DNA from: Voacanga thouarsii
Lineage: Eukaryota; Streptophyta; Magnoliopsida; Gentianales; Apocynaceae
Direction of reading: 5' to 3'
NCBI GenBank assembly: GCA_026120185.1
Contig: JANUWF010002120.1
Coordinates: 868,001 to 932,000, forward strand
Length of the DNA: 64,000 nucleotides
Shown: positions 36,501-44,975 of the stretch, in pieces
Numbering within the stretch: position 1 is the stretch's first letter
Layout of the letters: every line of letters starts with the position of its first letter
Translations under genes and position numbers: made by a program
Notes under the pieces: generated by a model
Database searches by the model: none
The model's input: only the letters and a program-made list of their open reading frames with translations
What the model was told of the DNA's origin: nothing

Positions 36501-37109
36501 GCTAGGAGGTAGAGAAGTGAGTTCCACGGGGAACACATCAGGAAAATCCTTTACTATCTCGGTATCCTCCAGAGTGCACTGGTCCTTCGGCTTGTTTATC
36601 ATATAAGCTAAGTATCCTTGACATCCTCACTTCAACAATTTCTGGGACTTAGCCTAAGCTATCAAATACTTCAATTCCTTCACTCTCTTACCATTGAATT
36701 CCAACACATCACACCCTGGTCTAATGAACTGGACTGATTTATTCTTACAGTCTACTCTAGCCTCATACTTCACTAGCCAATCCATTCCCAATATCAAATT
36801 ATAATCATCAATATCCAGCACTATCAAATCTCCCTCCAAGTTTTCTCTTCCCACTTCAATTTTACAATTTCACACATACCGATCCGCTTGCACCATCTTT
36901 CCCAAAGGCGTATACACCAACTAGATAAAAGGTAGTTCTACTCCATCCCAACCTAAATGATATGCACAATTCTTGTTTAAATAGGAATGGGTAGATCTAG
37001 GGTCTATAAATGCATTAATGGAATGTCCTTGGCTAGTAAACGTACTTTCCACCACTGCCGCATCAGCTCCAACCTCCTCTCGGTTGAGAGCGAATACCTT
37101 CGCTTTCAC
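36501..37109 (-). pseudogene. pol: Aspartic protease of Z2
   Basis: The minus-strand reading gives SINAFIDPRSTHSYLN near 36980-37030. The active-site loop reads D-P-R-S where D-P-G-S is usual in this branch, so the flap-side Gly is lost. It continues with DLIVLDIDDYNLILGMDWLVKYEARVDC at 36740-36830, a signature that follows the protease in Del-like elements. Small gaps and shifts separate these blocks. It would process Gag-Pol. Confidence 0.85.
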
Positions 37110-37117
37110 TTGAGGCT

Positions 37118-38231
37118 TCAGTGCTCTATTCCCGGATGCTCTCGTGTCATTGACTCTATTGGCCCCCGGATTCTGAGCCGGATTCCCTTACCCGACTCGG
37201 TGAAGTTTAGGGCAGGCATTCCGCAGGTGGTTCGGGTCCCCGCAGTGGTAACATTTCCGCTCACCTCTTTTAGACCAACAGTTCTTCTCTGTGTGGCCTC
37301 TTTTTCCACATTGGTGGCATAACAGAAGATTCTGCACAGGACCAGCCGATGCTGTCCGAGCTTATTTTCCCCGATTCTGCCACTGCTGGTTGGCGGGGCG
37401 CTTGTTGAGTTGCTGCCTTTGGAAAGGTCTTTGCGGTTGCCTTGGCGGTTGGAAAGTTCTCGATGCCATTTTGCTGTGGTCCTTATTTTCTATCCGGTTG
37501 GCTGCATCTACGGCCCCTGAGTAGGTCGTTGGTGGAAAATGTGGTAACGCCCTTCTCAATTTCTGCCTGAGCCCCTTGACAAATTATCTGGTCCTATTCT
37601 GCTCGATGTCCACTAGCCTCTTGCAGTACTTTGATAGCTGGGTGAACTGTGTTGCGTACTGGGCTACCGTCTTACCCCCCTACTTTAAATTCTGAAACTC
37701 TTATTCCTGCTTCTCCACTATCCACTAAGGGATATACTCAGCTTTGAATACTTCAATAGAATTAGTCCACGTCCAGTCCTGATCAATCATCTCCCAGTCG
37801 TCCTGAACCCGCTGCCACCATGCCCAAGCTGGGCCCCTCAAACAGAATGCAGCAAACTTCACCATTCACTCTTCAGTGTACTGAAACGTAGCGAATATAT
37901 CTTCCATCTGCTCTATCCATTGCTCATCATACTAATCCTGCTCAGCTTCTTCCAAGAAGACGGGCGGTTGAAATTTCAGAAACCGCTCCAAGGCTTCATC
38001 CTCTCATTTAGGATTCCTTCGCTTAGTCAAAGTCTGTAGAATCTCTGCCATCTTGCTGAATGTTTGCCCCATCATCACTTCAACAGTTGCTTCAGACCCC
38101 ATTTCCAAATTTGTCTCACTTTCGTTTCCCTGGTTGGGTGACTGCATTTGGGGCGTTTCAACCTCTAGTGCCACAGGTTCTGCCTCCGGAACTCTCCTGC
38201 CTATTATGGCTACATGGAGCTTGGGTGCCAT
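37118..38231 (-). pseudogene. gag: gag of Z2 with two zinc knuckles
   Basis: ATG at 38231 (MAPKLHVAI) is the likely start; a further in-frame ATG lies upstream at 38264. Residues 1-75 are acidic, with PEAEPVALEVETP. The capsid-like core is read only through shifts near 37560-37980 (RQKLRRALPHF near 37560). The C-terminal part is Arg/Gln/Pro-rich (FQPPRQPQRPFQRQQLN), then two adjacent CCHC knuckles: CHQCGKRGHTEKNC and CYHCGDPNHLRNAC near 37220-37325. Gag would form particles and bind RNA. Two knuckles in tandem are clear here, against one in G1, G3 and J. Confidence 0.85.
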
Positions 38232-38487
38232 TCTAAACCATACCCATATGATGAGTTTAAGCATTCAATGATTAAATCGATTCTGTTGAGCATGTATTCA
38301 CATTCAAGTTTAAGTAAAAGAAAATCAAATGCAAGGTTTGTCTAAAGAATTGCATATAAATTTCTCTCAAATCTTAGAGTTCTCAGGTACTCTTATTTGC
38401 ATAAATTTGAAACTAAAACAGTAAACAGAAATGAGACTCATAGAAGTTTGCGAAAAGAAGTAAATAAACATTCTGATCCTGACAGCT

Positions 38488-38952
38488 CTTAGCCCCTCTA
38501 GTCCTCATCAGAATCTTTAAAGTCGGCCTTAGATAACCATCCCCTAAAATTCTTAGTGAAGTCTATCCCTGCCCCACTTGCAAACCCCTCCATTAGCTCC
38601 TTCCCGGATTACTTAGAACTCTCCCCGATCTCAACCTAATTGGGTGGAGGTATGAAGGAAAGTCTAAGTGGAGATTTATAATCTATCTCCCCCGGATCAT
38701 TACTATCAGCTGACAAGTCAACTACGGGCTAGGAAGGTGGGGAACATCTGCCATATCAATCTCCTCATCTTCACTGTTCGAACCCGAATCTATCACAGGT
38801 ATTGGGGATGGCTCATTGATTGGGACCTCATCATCACTGCTATCTTCCAAGGGAATAACTAGTTATGGTGCAAGTTGAGGCACTGGTAGGTCTTCCCGGT
38901 AGATAGGGATAGGAGGATGCCATTGCTGTCTTTTCCTTACGGTTCTAAGCAT
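38488..38952 (-). pseudogene. Acidic pre-gag ORF of Z2
   Basis: On the minus strand an ATG at 38952 opens MLRTVRKRQQWHPPIPIYR, followed by an acidic tract with DSSDDEVPINEP and NSEDEEIDMADV, and after a frameshift VVDLSADSNDPGEIDYKS and KADFKDSDED. It is about 150 codons with three to four stops plus one shift. It lies between where the PBS should be and gag, on the element's sense strand. A comparable acidic ORF occupies the same place in Z3. I do not recognise the family or a function. Confidence 0.6.
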
Positions 38953-38980
38953 TCTAACAATCCTACAGCATAAACAAGAC

Positions 38981-39853
38981 AGGTTGGATAAAAGATTTGA
39001 ACTTAATAAGACAGAACATATACTATCAATATTTGCCTATATACTATCTCGAAAATTAATTTTTCTTGTGATTCTTGAGTTTTTGGGTTGCTACAAATGT
39101 GAAATTTTTAAAACCCTTTGAGTTACGAGGTTGCACCTTAAGTTTTTGATATTTTGCTTGAGTGAACGTTTCACTTGAAATTTTTTGCTAAAACTTTTGT
39201 GGACACTTTCTATAGTTGATTATCTATCATTTCAAGCATTTCGGGGACATTGCTTGTCCATTTAAGATAATCTTCGTAGGTAAATTCTTGCTTTTGCTCT
39301 TAAATGCTATATTCCTTGAACTCCTAGTGTTACATTAAAAATTCATGTTAGGTCTTATCTATTGACCTATTCCTTAGTCATTGAAGTAGTTGAAATCTCT
39401 TGAATTTATTGATTCTTAATATAAACTCCTTGAGGCTCATTGTTGTTGATGCTCAAACTTCCATCTAAATCTAGTTGATTGTCCTTAGGGGGTTAGTAAA
39501 CTTGTCAAGTTTAGACTAGCTCTGAACTAATTGGGGAGATTTTGTGAAAAGAACTCATTGAGAAAATTAAGTGCTTGAAAAAGGTAAAAGTGTGAGCATA
39601 TTCTTGTAAAAACCAAAAGAGAGTTAAACATGAGGGTTGAGCGTTAATTCTTGAGTGATTAGGTAAAGGAAGACAGGAGGGAAAAAAATTGAGGGGTGCA
39701 AGGAAGGGGACCAACCCTAAGAAGTCCACATATACCAATCCCATATTTCAACATTCACCAACCTAGAAAAATAAGCCACCAAAATAATCTTTAGGAACAA
39801 CCCAAAAGCCTAGAGAAGAAGAAGGTAGTAAAGAAAGGCTTGAGGTTGGAAAA
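38981..39853 (+). other. Leader region of G2 (gag deleted)
   Basis: It starts at an approximate junction with Z2. The text TTCTTGAGTTTTTGGGTTGC near 39082 is typical of the post-PBS leader in this gypsy family. Gag coding is absent: the leader runs straight into protease sequence. No gene was found, and the minus-strand ORF 39511-39744 is accidental. Confidence 0.5.
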
Positions 39854-40420
39854 GTGTTTCTGTTGATTAGTGTTGCTAGTAAGATTATGGGTGTAACTGT
39901 TGATGAGAAAGAGGAGATATCACAAAGGAGTAACATCTTTTACACTAGGTGCTTTACCCAACAAAAGCTTTGTAGTATAATTATTAATGGAGAAAGTTGC
40001 ACAAATGTGATCAGTGCTACCTTAGTGGACGACATGGGATTAGAAACCATGAGACAACCTAAACCATACAAACTCCATTGGTTGAGTGATTGTGGTGAAG
40101 CAAAAGTAAACAAATAAGTTGAGGTTGAGTTTGATATGGGGGCCTAGAAAGATTTGGTGCTATGTGATGTGTTCCCAATGCAAGTGGGGTATATTTTATT
40201 AGGAAGGCCGTAGATGTTTGATAGAAATGTGACGCACAAGGGGAGGGAGAATAAATATATTTTTAACAAAGATGAGAAGAAGATTACACTACTTCCATTA
40301 TTCCCTAGTAAGGCACTTAAAGATTAAAACATCATGAGGGAAGAAGACAGCAAAAGAAGAGAGTTGAGAAAGAAGGCAAAACAAGAGAGGAAAGAATGAG
40401 AGCTTAAAGAGAGTACAAAA
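39854..40420 (+). pseudogene. pol: Protease and linker of G2
   Basis: The open frame 39854-40117 reads QRSNIFYTRCFTQQKLCSII, then NGESCTNVISATLVDDMGLE, PKPYKLHWLSDCGEAKVNK. It is the same protease as in G1. The triplet equivalent to D-S-G reads N-G-E, so the catalytic Asp is lost. After the stop at 40117 the reading continues to AYILLGRP-like sequence near 40200 and then the Lys/Glu-rich linker (40330-40420), matching G1 at 1100-1200. Confidence 0.85.
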
Positions 40421-40559
40421 AAGAAATATGATGGAAACAAAATGAGGGAGACTTTTTGTGCTTGAAAAGTGAAAATAATGAGAGAGAGAGAGAGGCTACA
40501 AAGAAGAAAAGTGAAGATGAGGGGAAAAAAGAGTTTTATGTAGGATAGCAGAAACTTGT

Positions 40560-40824
40560 ATTTTTATCTTCACAAAAAGATTCTTGCTTGAGATGTTATA
40601 TAGGTGTTAATTCAAGGACAAATTATCTTCATGAAGGGGAAAATGATAGGAATCCACTCAAGTATCATGCCAAAACTAAAGAAGGGGGAAAGAGATTCAA
40701 GCTACAACCCATAATGACAAAGAAGACTTCACAATTCAAGGGTGATCCATGGAGATTTCAAGCAAACAAAGGTCCCAAGCAAAGGGTTAAGAGAACAGTG
40801 AAGAAATTGTTGCAAAAAAAATAG
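40560..40824 (+). pseudogene. pol: Pol tail joined to an LTR-encoded basic extension (G2)
   Basis: The open frame 40588-40824 begins after an internal deletion and reads VNSRTNYLHEGEN, equivalent to the last residues of pol in G1. It then crosses the polypurine tract and the LTR start at 40644 without a stop, continuing as KYHAKTKEGGKRFKLQ, GDPWRFQANKGPKQ and KRTVKKLLQKK. The basic stretch of about 55 residues is therefore encoded by the LTR. The 5' LTR copy at 28445-28630 retains the same reading with one stop. No family is recognised. Confidence 0.65.
40633..40643 (+). other. Polypurine tract of G2
   Basis: GAAGGGGAAAA lies directly before TGATAGG, the LTR start. Confidence 0.8.
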
Positions 40825-41728
40825 AGTGATTGGTGCTCAATTAGAAGAAAATACCATATAGAGGGCCAAGGAAATTGATCAATCAAGTCCTAAGAGTCCC
40901 AAGGCAAAGGCCAGAATGATATGGGTTCAGAAAGGGCTCCAAAATTAAGCCAAGGATGCTAGGATTGCAAAACAACAGAGATTGGACAGATCAGAATTAG
41001 CGCCAGCTTGAGAAAGCAGAATTAGCATTGGCCCCATTCTGGGAGTAATGAATTAGGCCATATCCGGCACTGGCTGGGCCTCAAAATCAGTGCCAGCCCA
41101 AGTTGGGCACTTCCCATTTTTTTTTTAGCAAATTTCTTGTTTTGCAATGTTTTGTTCCCAATTAAATTCCTACAACTTTTATTATGAATAGCTAAGATTT
41201 TCACCTCACCTTAGTTAAGTGTAGATGCCTATATATATGGCATTATAGCACTTCAAATGTAATAACTTTGGATATTGATTGAAATCAAAGAGTCTCTTTT
41301 AAGAGCTTTTGAGATGCGATTCCTTTTGTTTAAATCCCATGAATATCAAGACCATTCTTAGGTCCTAATCCTTCCCTATGTATTGAGTCTATAAACTCTT
41401 TTCAGATAGTTTAATTGGCATGCTAATTTGGATCTTAAGTTATAGATAATCTAAGGTTCTTGTTGGAGGTAAAATTGGTCGCCTAAATCATCTTTTTCAA
41501 AGTGTTCTTGATTTTTTATTGAATCAATGGTCTTTGGTTGTGATTTAGATGCCTTGATTCTCATTCAAAGAGTTCTAAATTCTTTATTTTGGCTTAGGGT
41601 CCTAGTATTTGAATTAGGTATCTTGTTTCTTCACAAAAACCACTGTTTTGAGCTCTTTGATGGGTCTTGCATTTTGCCCTAAATTTAACCACGAAATTCA
41701 TTGAGAAAACACCCCCAAGATCATATCA
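40644..41728 (+). repeat. 3' LTR of G2 (1,085 bp)
   Basis: It begins TGATAGGAATCC and ends GATCATATCA (TGATA...TATCA inverted ends). It aligns with 28440-29440. A TATATATA box lies near 41231, and a patch with two GCTGG/GCCAGC words at 40995-41110 matches that in the 5' LTR. It is followed by the TSD ATAGC and copia gag. Confidence 0.88.
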
Positions 41729-41733
41729 ATAGC

Positions 41734-42130
41734 AGAGAAGGTCATGAAGCCACAGTCTAAGGCTATGAAGGCTAAGACTTCTTCTTCAAGAATTGGGTCC
41801 AAGCCTAGAAAGTTTAAGAAGAAGAAATGATACGTAATGGCCTAGCCCAAGTCCCAACCCAACAAGCCCAAGAGCAAGTACTTCAAATGTGGGAAGAAAT
41901 GACACTAAAAAAAGGAGTGTCTAGATCTTCAGGCCAAGAAAAAATCCGCTGGTATTGTTTACTATCTAGACACTATATTAATAGTTGGATCAACCTCCAC
42001 TTAGATTTTTTATTCTAGAGCCACTGATCATATCTACAACTTCTTGCAAGGGTTTAGGAAGATAAGAAGACTCCAGAAAGGCAACCATGGACTACAAGTA
42101 GAAAATGAAGCATAAGTATAGGCCCAAGCA
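41734..42130 (+). pseudogene. gag: Copia gag C-terminus, zinc knuckle and protease start (J)
   Basis: It continues the interrupted gag with EKVMKPQSKAMKAKTSSSS. A CCHC knuckle near 41877-41925 reads YFKCGKK-stop-H-stop-KKEC, with both stops at plausible former Gly and Trp codons. The protease follows with IFYSRATDHIYNF near 42007-42045; its triplet D-S-G has decayed to Y-S-R. The gag and protease are fused in one frame, as usual for copia. Confidence 0.82.
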
Positions 42131-43070
42131 ATGGGAGAGTTGGAGCTTAAATTTGATTATAATAGAATAGTAATCTTGAAGGATATTTTATATGTACCTA
42201 ATTTTAGACAAAATTTGATTTCAGTTGCAAAACTAATAAATCACGGTTATTCTGTTTCTTTACATTCTGGTATTACCACTATTAGAAATGGAGAAGTTTT
42301 ATATACTAGGCATATGTATGGAAACCTATTCTTCATAAATCCTATTAACAATCAATTAAACAACACTCAAAGTGAACCTTTAAGTAGGAAGAGAAAGACC
42401 AATGTTAATGACTCTTATCTATGGTATCTAAGGATGGATCAAATTAACTCAACTATGATTCAGAGATTAATCTATGATGGGCCTTTGGCTCATTGAGATT
42501 AAAAAGTTGGCCTACTTGTGAATCCTGCCTTATGGGAAAGATGACCAAAAGGTCTTTTACCCAAAAGACAGATAAAGCCAATGAGATATTGAGGCTTGTT
42601 CACAATGATGTGTGTCGTCTATTGTCTGCACTAGCAAGATGAGGGTTTGAGTACTTCATCACTTTCACAGATGATTGTACAAGGTATGGTCATATTTACC
42701 TAATGAAGTGCAAGTTTGACTCATTTGATAAGTTCAAAGAGTTTAAGGTTGAAGTAGAGTATCGAACAGGTAAACTAATTAAAATCTTACGATTGGATCA
42801 TAGTAGAGAGTACCTCATCGGTGAATTTAAGGATTACATGGTATATAATGTGATAGTATCCCAGTTCTTTGCGCCTGGGATATCCTAGCAGAATAGAGTA
42901 GTTAAGAGTAGAAACATGACATTAATGGAAATAGTCCGGGGCATGATGTCTTATACTACTCTTCTAATTTCTTTTTGGGGATTCCCTAGAAATAATGGCA
43001 TATATTCTAAACTTGGTACTTTGCAAGTTAGTACTTAAGACGCCTTATGAGATGTGGACTAGGTGTAAGT
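42131..43070 (+). pseudogene. pol: Copia integrase (J)
   Basis: The open frame 42131-42496 reads ILKDILYVPNFRQNLISVAKL, then LFFINPINN and YLWYLRMDQIN, which is the GAG-pre-integrase domain. The HHCC cysteines (CESCLMGKMTKRSF) lie near 42515-42555. The core has LVHNDVC near 42597, ITFTDDCTRYGHIYLMK near 42660, and LRLDHSREYL near 42787, where the second Asp is kept. Stops near 42496 and 42886 break it. Integrase precedes RT, as in copia. Confidence 0.88.
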
Positions 43071-43731
43071 CAAGTTTGAACCATCTCAGGATATGAGGCT
43101 ATCCAGCTTATGTACTGATCGAGGGAGAAAAATTAGAACCAAGGTCAGAATTATGCTACTTTGATAATTATCCAAAAGGAACAAAAAGTGGTTACTTTTA
43201 TCATCCTAATGAGCAAAAAGTACTGGTAAATACCAATGCTAGATACTTGGAGGATAATCAAAGTATATCCACATAAGGTTCAATTAGATTGGAACTCGAG
43301 GAGAAGTTACTTTCTGAATAAACTTCTTCAAACCCTTTTGTGGAACAAGAAGAAGTACAACCTCAAGAACCTGTACAAAGGGAGTTTAGTCATAGTGGGA
43401 GGGAATCTAAGGTTCCAAAAAGATGGGCTGGAGAGGTTTTTGACCTAGACTCTGGCCATCAGGAATAGGATCCCATTAGATACGAAGAGGCTATTGTTGA
43501 TGCCAATGCCGATGCAAACCTATGGTAAGAATTTAAGAAGCGGAGATTGAGTCAATGTACTTCAATTAGGTTTGGAATCTCGTAGCTTCATTTGAAGGGA
43601 TAAAACTCATTATGTGTAAGTGGGTATACAAGAGGAAAAGAGGCGCAGATGGGAAGGTGAAAACCTTCAAACCTAAGCTTGCGGCGAAATGATATACTCA
43701 GAAAGAAGGAATCGATTATGAGAAAACCTTT
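43071..43731 (+). pseudogene. pol: Copia integrase tail and RT N-terminus (J), truncated
   Basis: The frame reads GYPAYVLIEGEKLEPRSELC, YPKGTKSGYFYHPNEQKVLV and later VWNLVASFEGIKLIMCKWVYKRK near 43570-43640, KPKLAAK, and YTQKEGIDYEKTF ending at 43731. The last motifs are the opening of copia RT. The domain stops in mid-sequence where LTR K starts (TGTTGAATTTC at 43732). No further RT is found in the window. Confidence 0.85.
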
Positions 43732-44722
43732 TGTTGAATTTCAATCATGCAAACTAGTTTACATGCAGCGAAAAAATAAAATAAAATTCATGCAAAGGAT
43801 CACTCATATATAATTAAACGGATCATGAGAAGGGAAGAAAAATTAATTACCTAAAAAAACGCAGCTGTTAAAAATTTTACCTCCATGCAAATCCCATTTA
43901 AAAGTCAATCCAATCGAGTCACCAAATTCCAAGAATAGGAATTTCTCTAATATTGATCCACATGAAGAATGTACTCAAGAACTACTAAAATCTATGCTAG
44001 TAGAATAATGCTTGCTAGCTTTATAATTAATTTTATTAGAGAAGAGAAAAAACTTCTTTCAAAAAGAAGAATAGGAAAAACGAAAATCGTGTTCTCTCGT
44101 GAAAGGAAATGAAAACCACAACGTATTTCCCAAAAAAAAAAAATCTATAATATTATATACATACATATATATATATGTATAGGTCAATCGGAGGAAGCCT
44201 TTTGTTTGTTTCCTAAACGTTTTAGGAATCAAACAATAACTAAACTTTTCTTATCTTTTCATTATGGCTTTAGGATTTCCATACTGTAAACCGAATAAGA
44301 TATTGTATGGTGAAATGAGTTTATTGTACTAACGTTTCGCTATTGAAAGGTTTATGTCAAGCCACATGACTTCCTGAACGTTTGGGTGGTAATGATGTAT
44401 TTCTAGATACTACTCATTATTTGTGAAATATGGATTTATTAATTTTAGAATTAATAAATTTAATTCTAATTAGAATTAATAAATTAATTCTAATTATTAA
44501 AAGGATTATTAATTCTATTATGATAGAATTAATTCATATTAGCTACGGGATGACTAGAAAACCTAATAGGTCACACACAATAGAGGAATTAATACTCAAA
44601 ATATTATTTGATAATATTATGGGGTTAAATTGTGAGAAGAAATTACTTAATGTGGTGAATTATGAGTAGTTATAATTCTTAGGGCCAAATTGTAATTAGC
44701 AATACCTTGTGGGCTAAATTGC
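43732..44722 (-). repeat. Solo copia LTR K (right end approximate)
   Basis: On the minus strand it ends ...TTTCGCTGCATG...GAAATTCAACA at 43732, the usual end of many copia LTRs, and contains GTGTGTGACCTATTAGGTT near 44558-44576, another common copia LTR phrase. It interrupts the J RT. No PBS lies beyond the end and no internal region on the other side, so it is solo or truncated. The minus-strand start lies near 44700. Confidence 0.65.
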
Positions 44723-44761
44723 TTCTGATTGGCTACTATTTGTAATAGGATGAGAACCACC
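44723..44761 (+). repeat. Duplicated LTR fragment before Z3
   Basis: TCTGATTGGCTACTATTTGT and the following AATAGGATGAGAA repeat Z3 LTR text that begins about 25 bases inside the LTR (near 44785-44816). The piece stands just outside the LTR start. Confidence 0.75.
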
Positions 44762-44925
44762 TGTAACACCCCACATTTTTACTTCCGATTGGCTAGTATT
44801 TGTAATAGGATGAGAATTTGTACCGATGTCCAGAACAAAAGTTTATCGGTATAATGAGACGAATATTTTGGTAGAATAATATTTTGTCGGGACTCAGATG
44901 TAATTATTGAATTTGTTCTACTTGT

Positions 44926-44975
44926 AAGGGTACTCTAAAAAGAGAAATTTAAGGGTACTCTAAAAAGAGAAATTT
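44926..44975 (+). repeat. Perfect 25-bp tandem duplication
   Basis: Two exact copies of a unit starting AAGGGTACTC and ending AGAAATTT. The 3' LTR has a single copy preceded by different sequence (57868-57935). Confidence 0.92.

Larger units (their letters stand above)
29441..38980 (-). mobile_element. Tekay/Del-like chromovirus Z2 (5' LTR lost)
   Basis: On the minus strand, from right to left, there is an acidic pre-gag ORF, gag with two zinc knuckles, protease, RT, RNase H, integrase, chromodomain, polypurine tract and a 4.2-kb 3' LTR. The long LTR, gag-pol order and chromodomain fit the Tekay/Del branch of Ty3/gypsy. It is the full-length family member that gives solo LTRs A and B and copy D their identity. 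The 5' LTR and PBS are missing at the right edge. It is noticeably GC-richer across gag-pol than the rest of the window. Confidence 0.87.
28440..41728 (+). mobile_element. Ty3/gypsy element G2, internally deleted and nested in copia gag
   Basis: 5' LTR 28440-29440 (cut by Z2), internal region about 38981-40643, 3' LTR 40644-41728. Flanking 5-mers are GTGGC (28435-28439) and ATAGC (41729-41733), a target-site duplication with two G-to-A differences. Removing the insert and one copy restores the copia gag frame. The internal region keeps a leader, a protease and the pol tail, but RT, RNase H and integrase are absent. Confidence 0.85.
24361..43731 (+). mobile_element. Ty1/copia element J, split by G2
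   Basis: Parts in order: putative 5' LTR (to 26205), PBS (26208), leader, gag N-half (27900-28434), then the 13.3-kb G2 insertion, gag C-half and protease (41734-42130), integrase, and the start of RT (to 43731). Integrase precedes RT, which defines the copia order. The remaining RT, RNase H and 3' LTR are lost beyond LTR K. The left limit of the LTR is approximate. Confidence 0.82.

Noticed and set aside
36987..37524. Plus-strand Cys/Arg/Phe-rich ORFs
   Set aside because: They are shadows of Z2 gag and protease on the minus strand.
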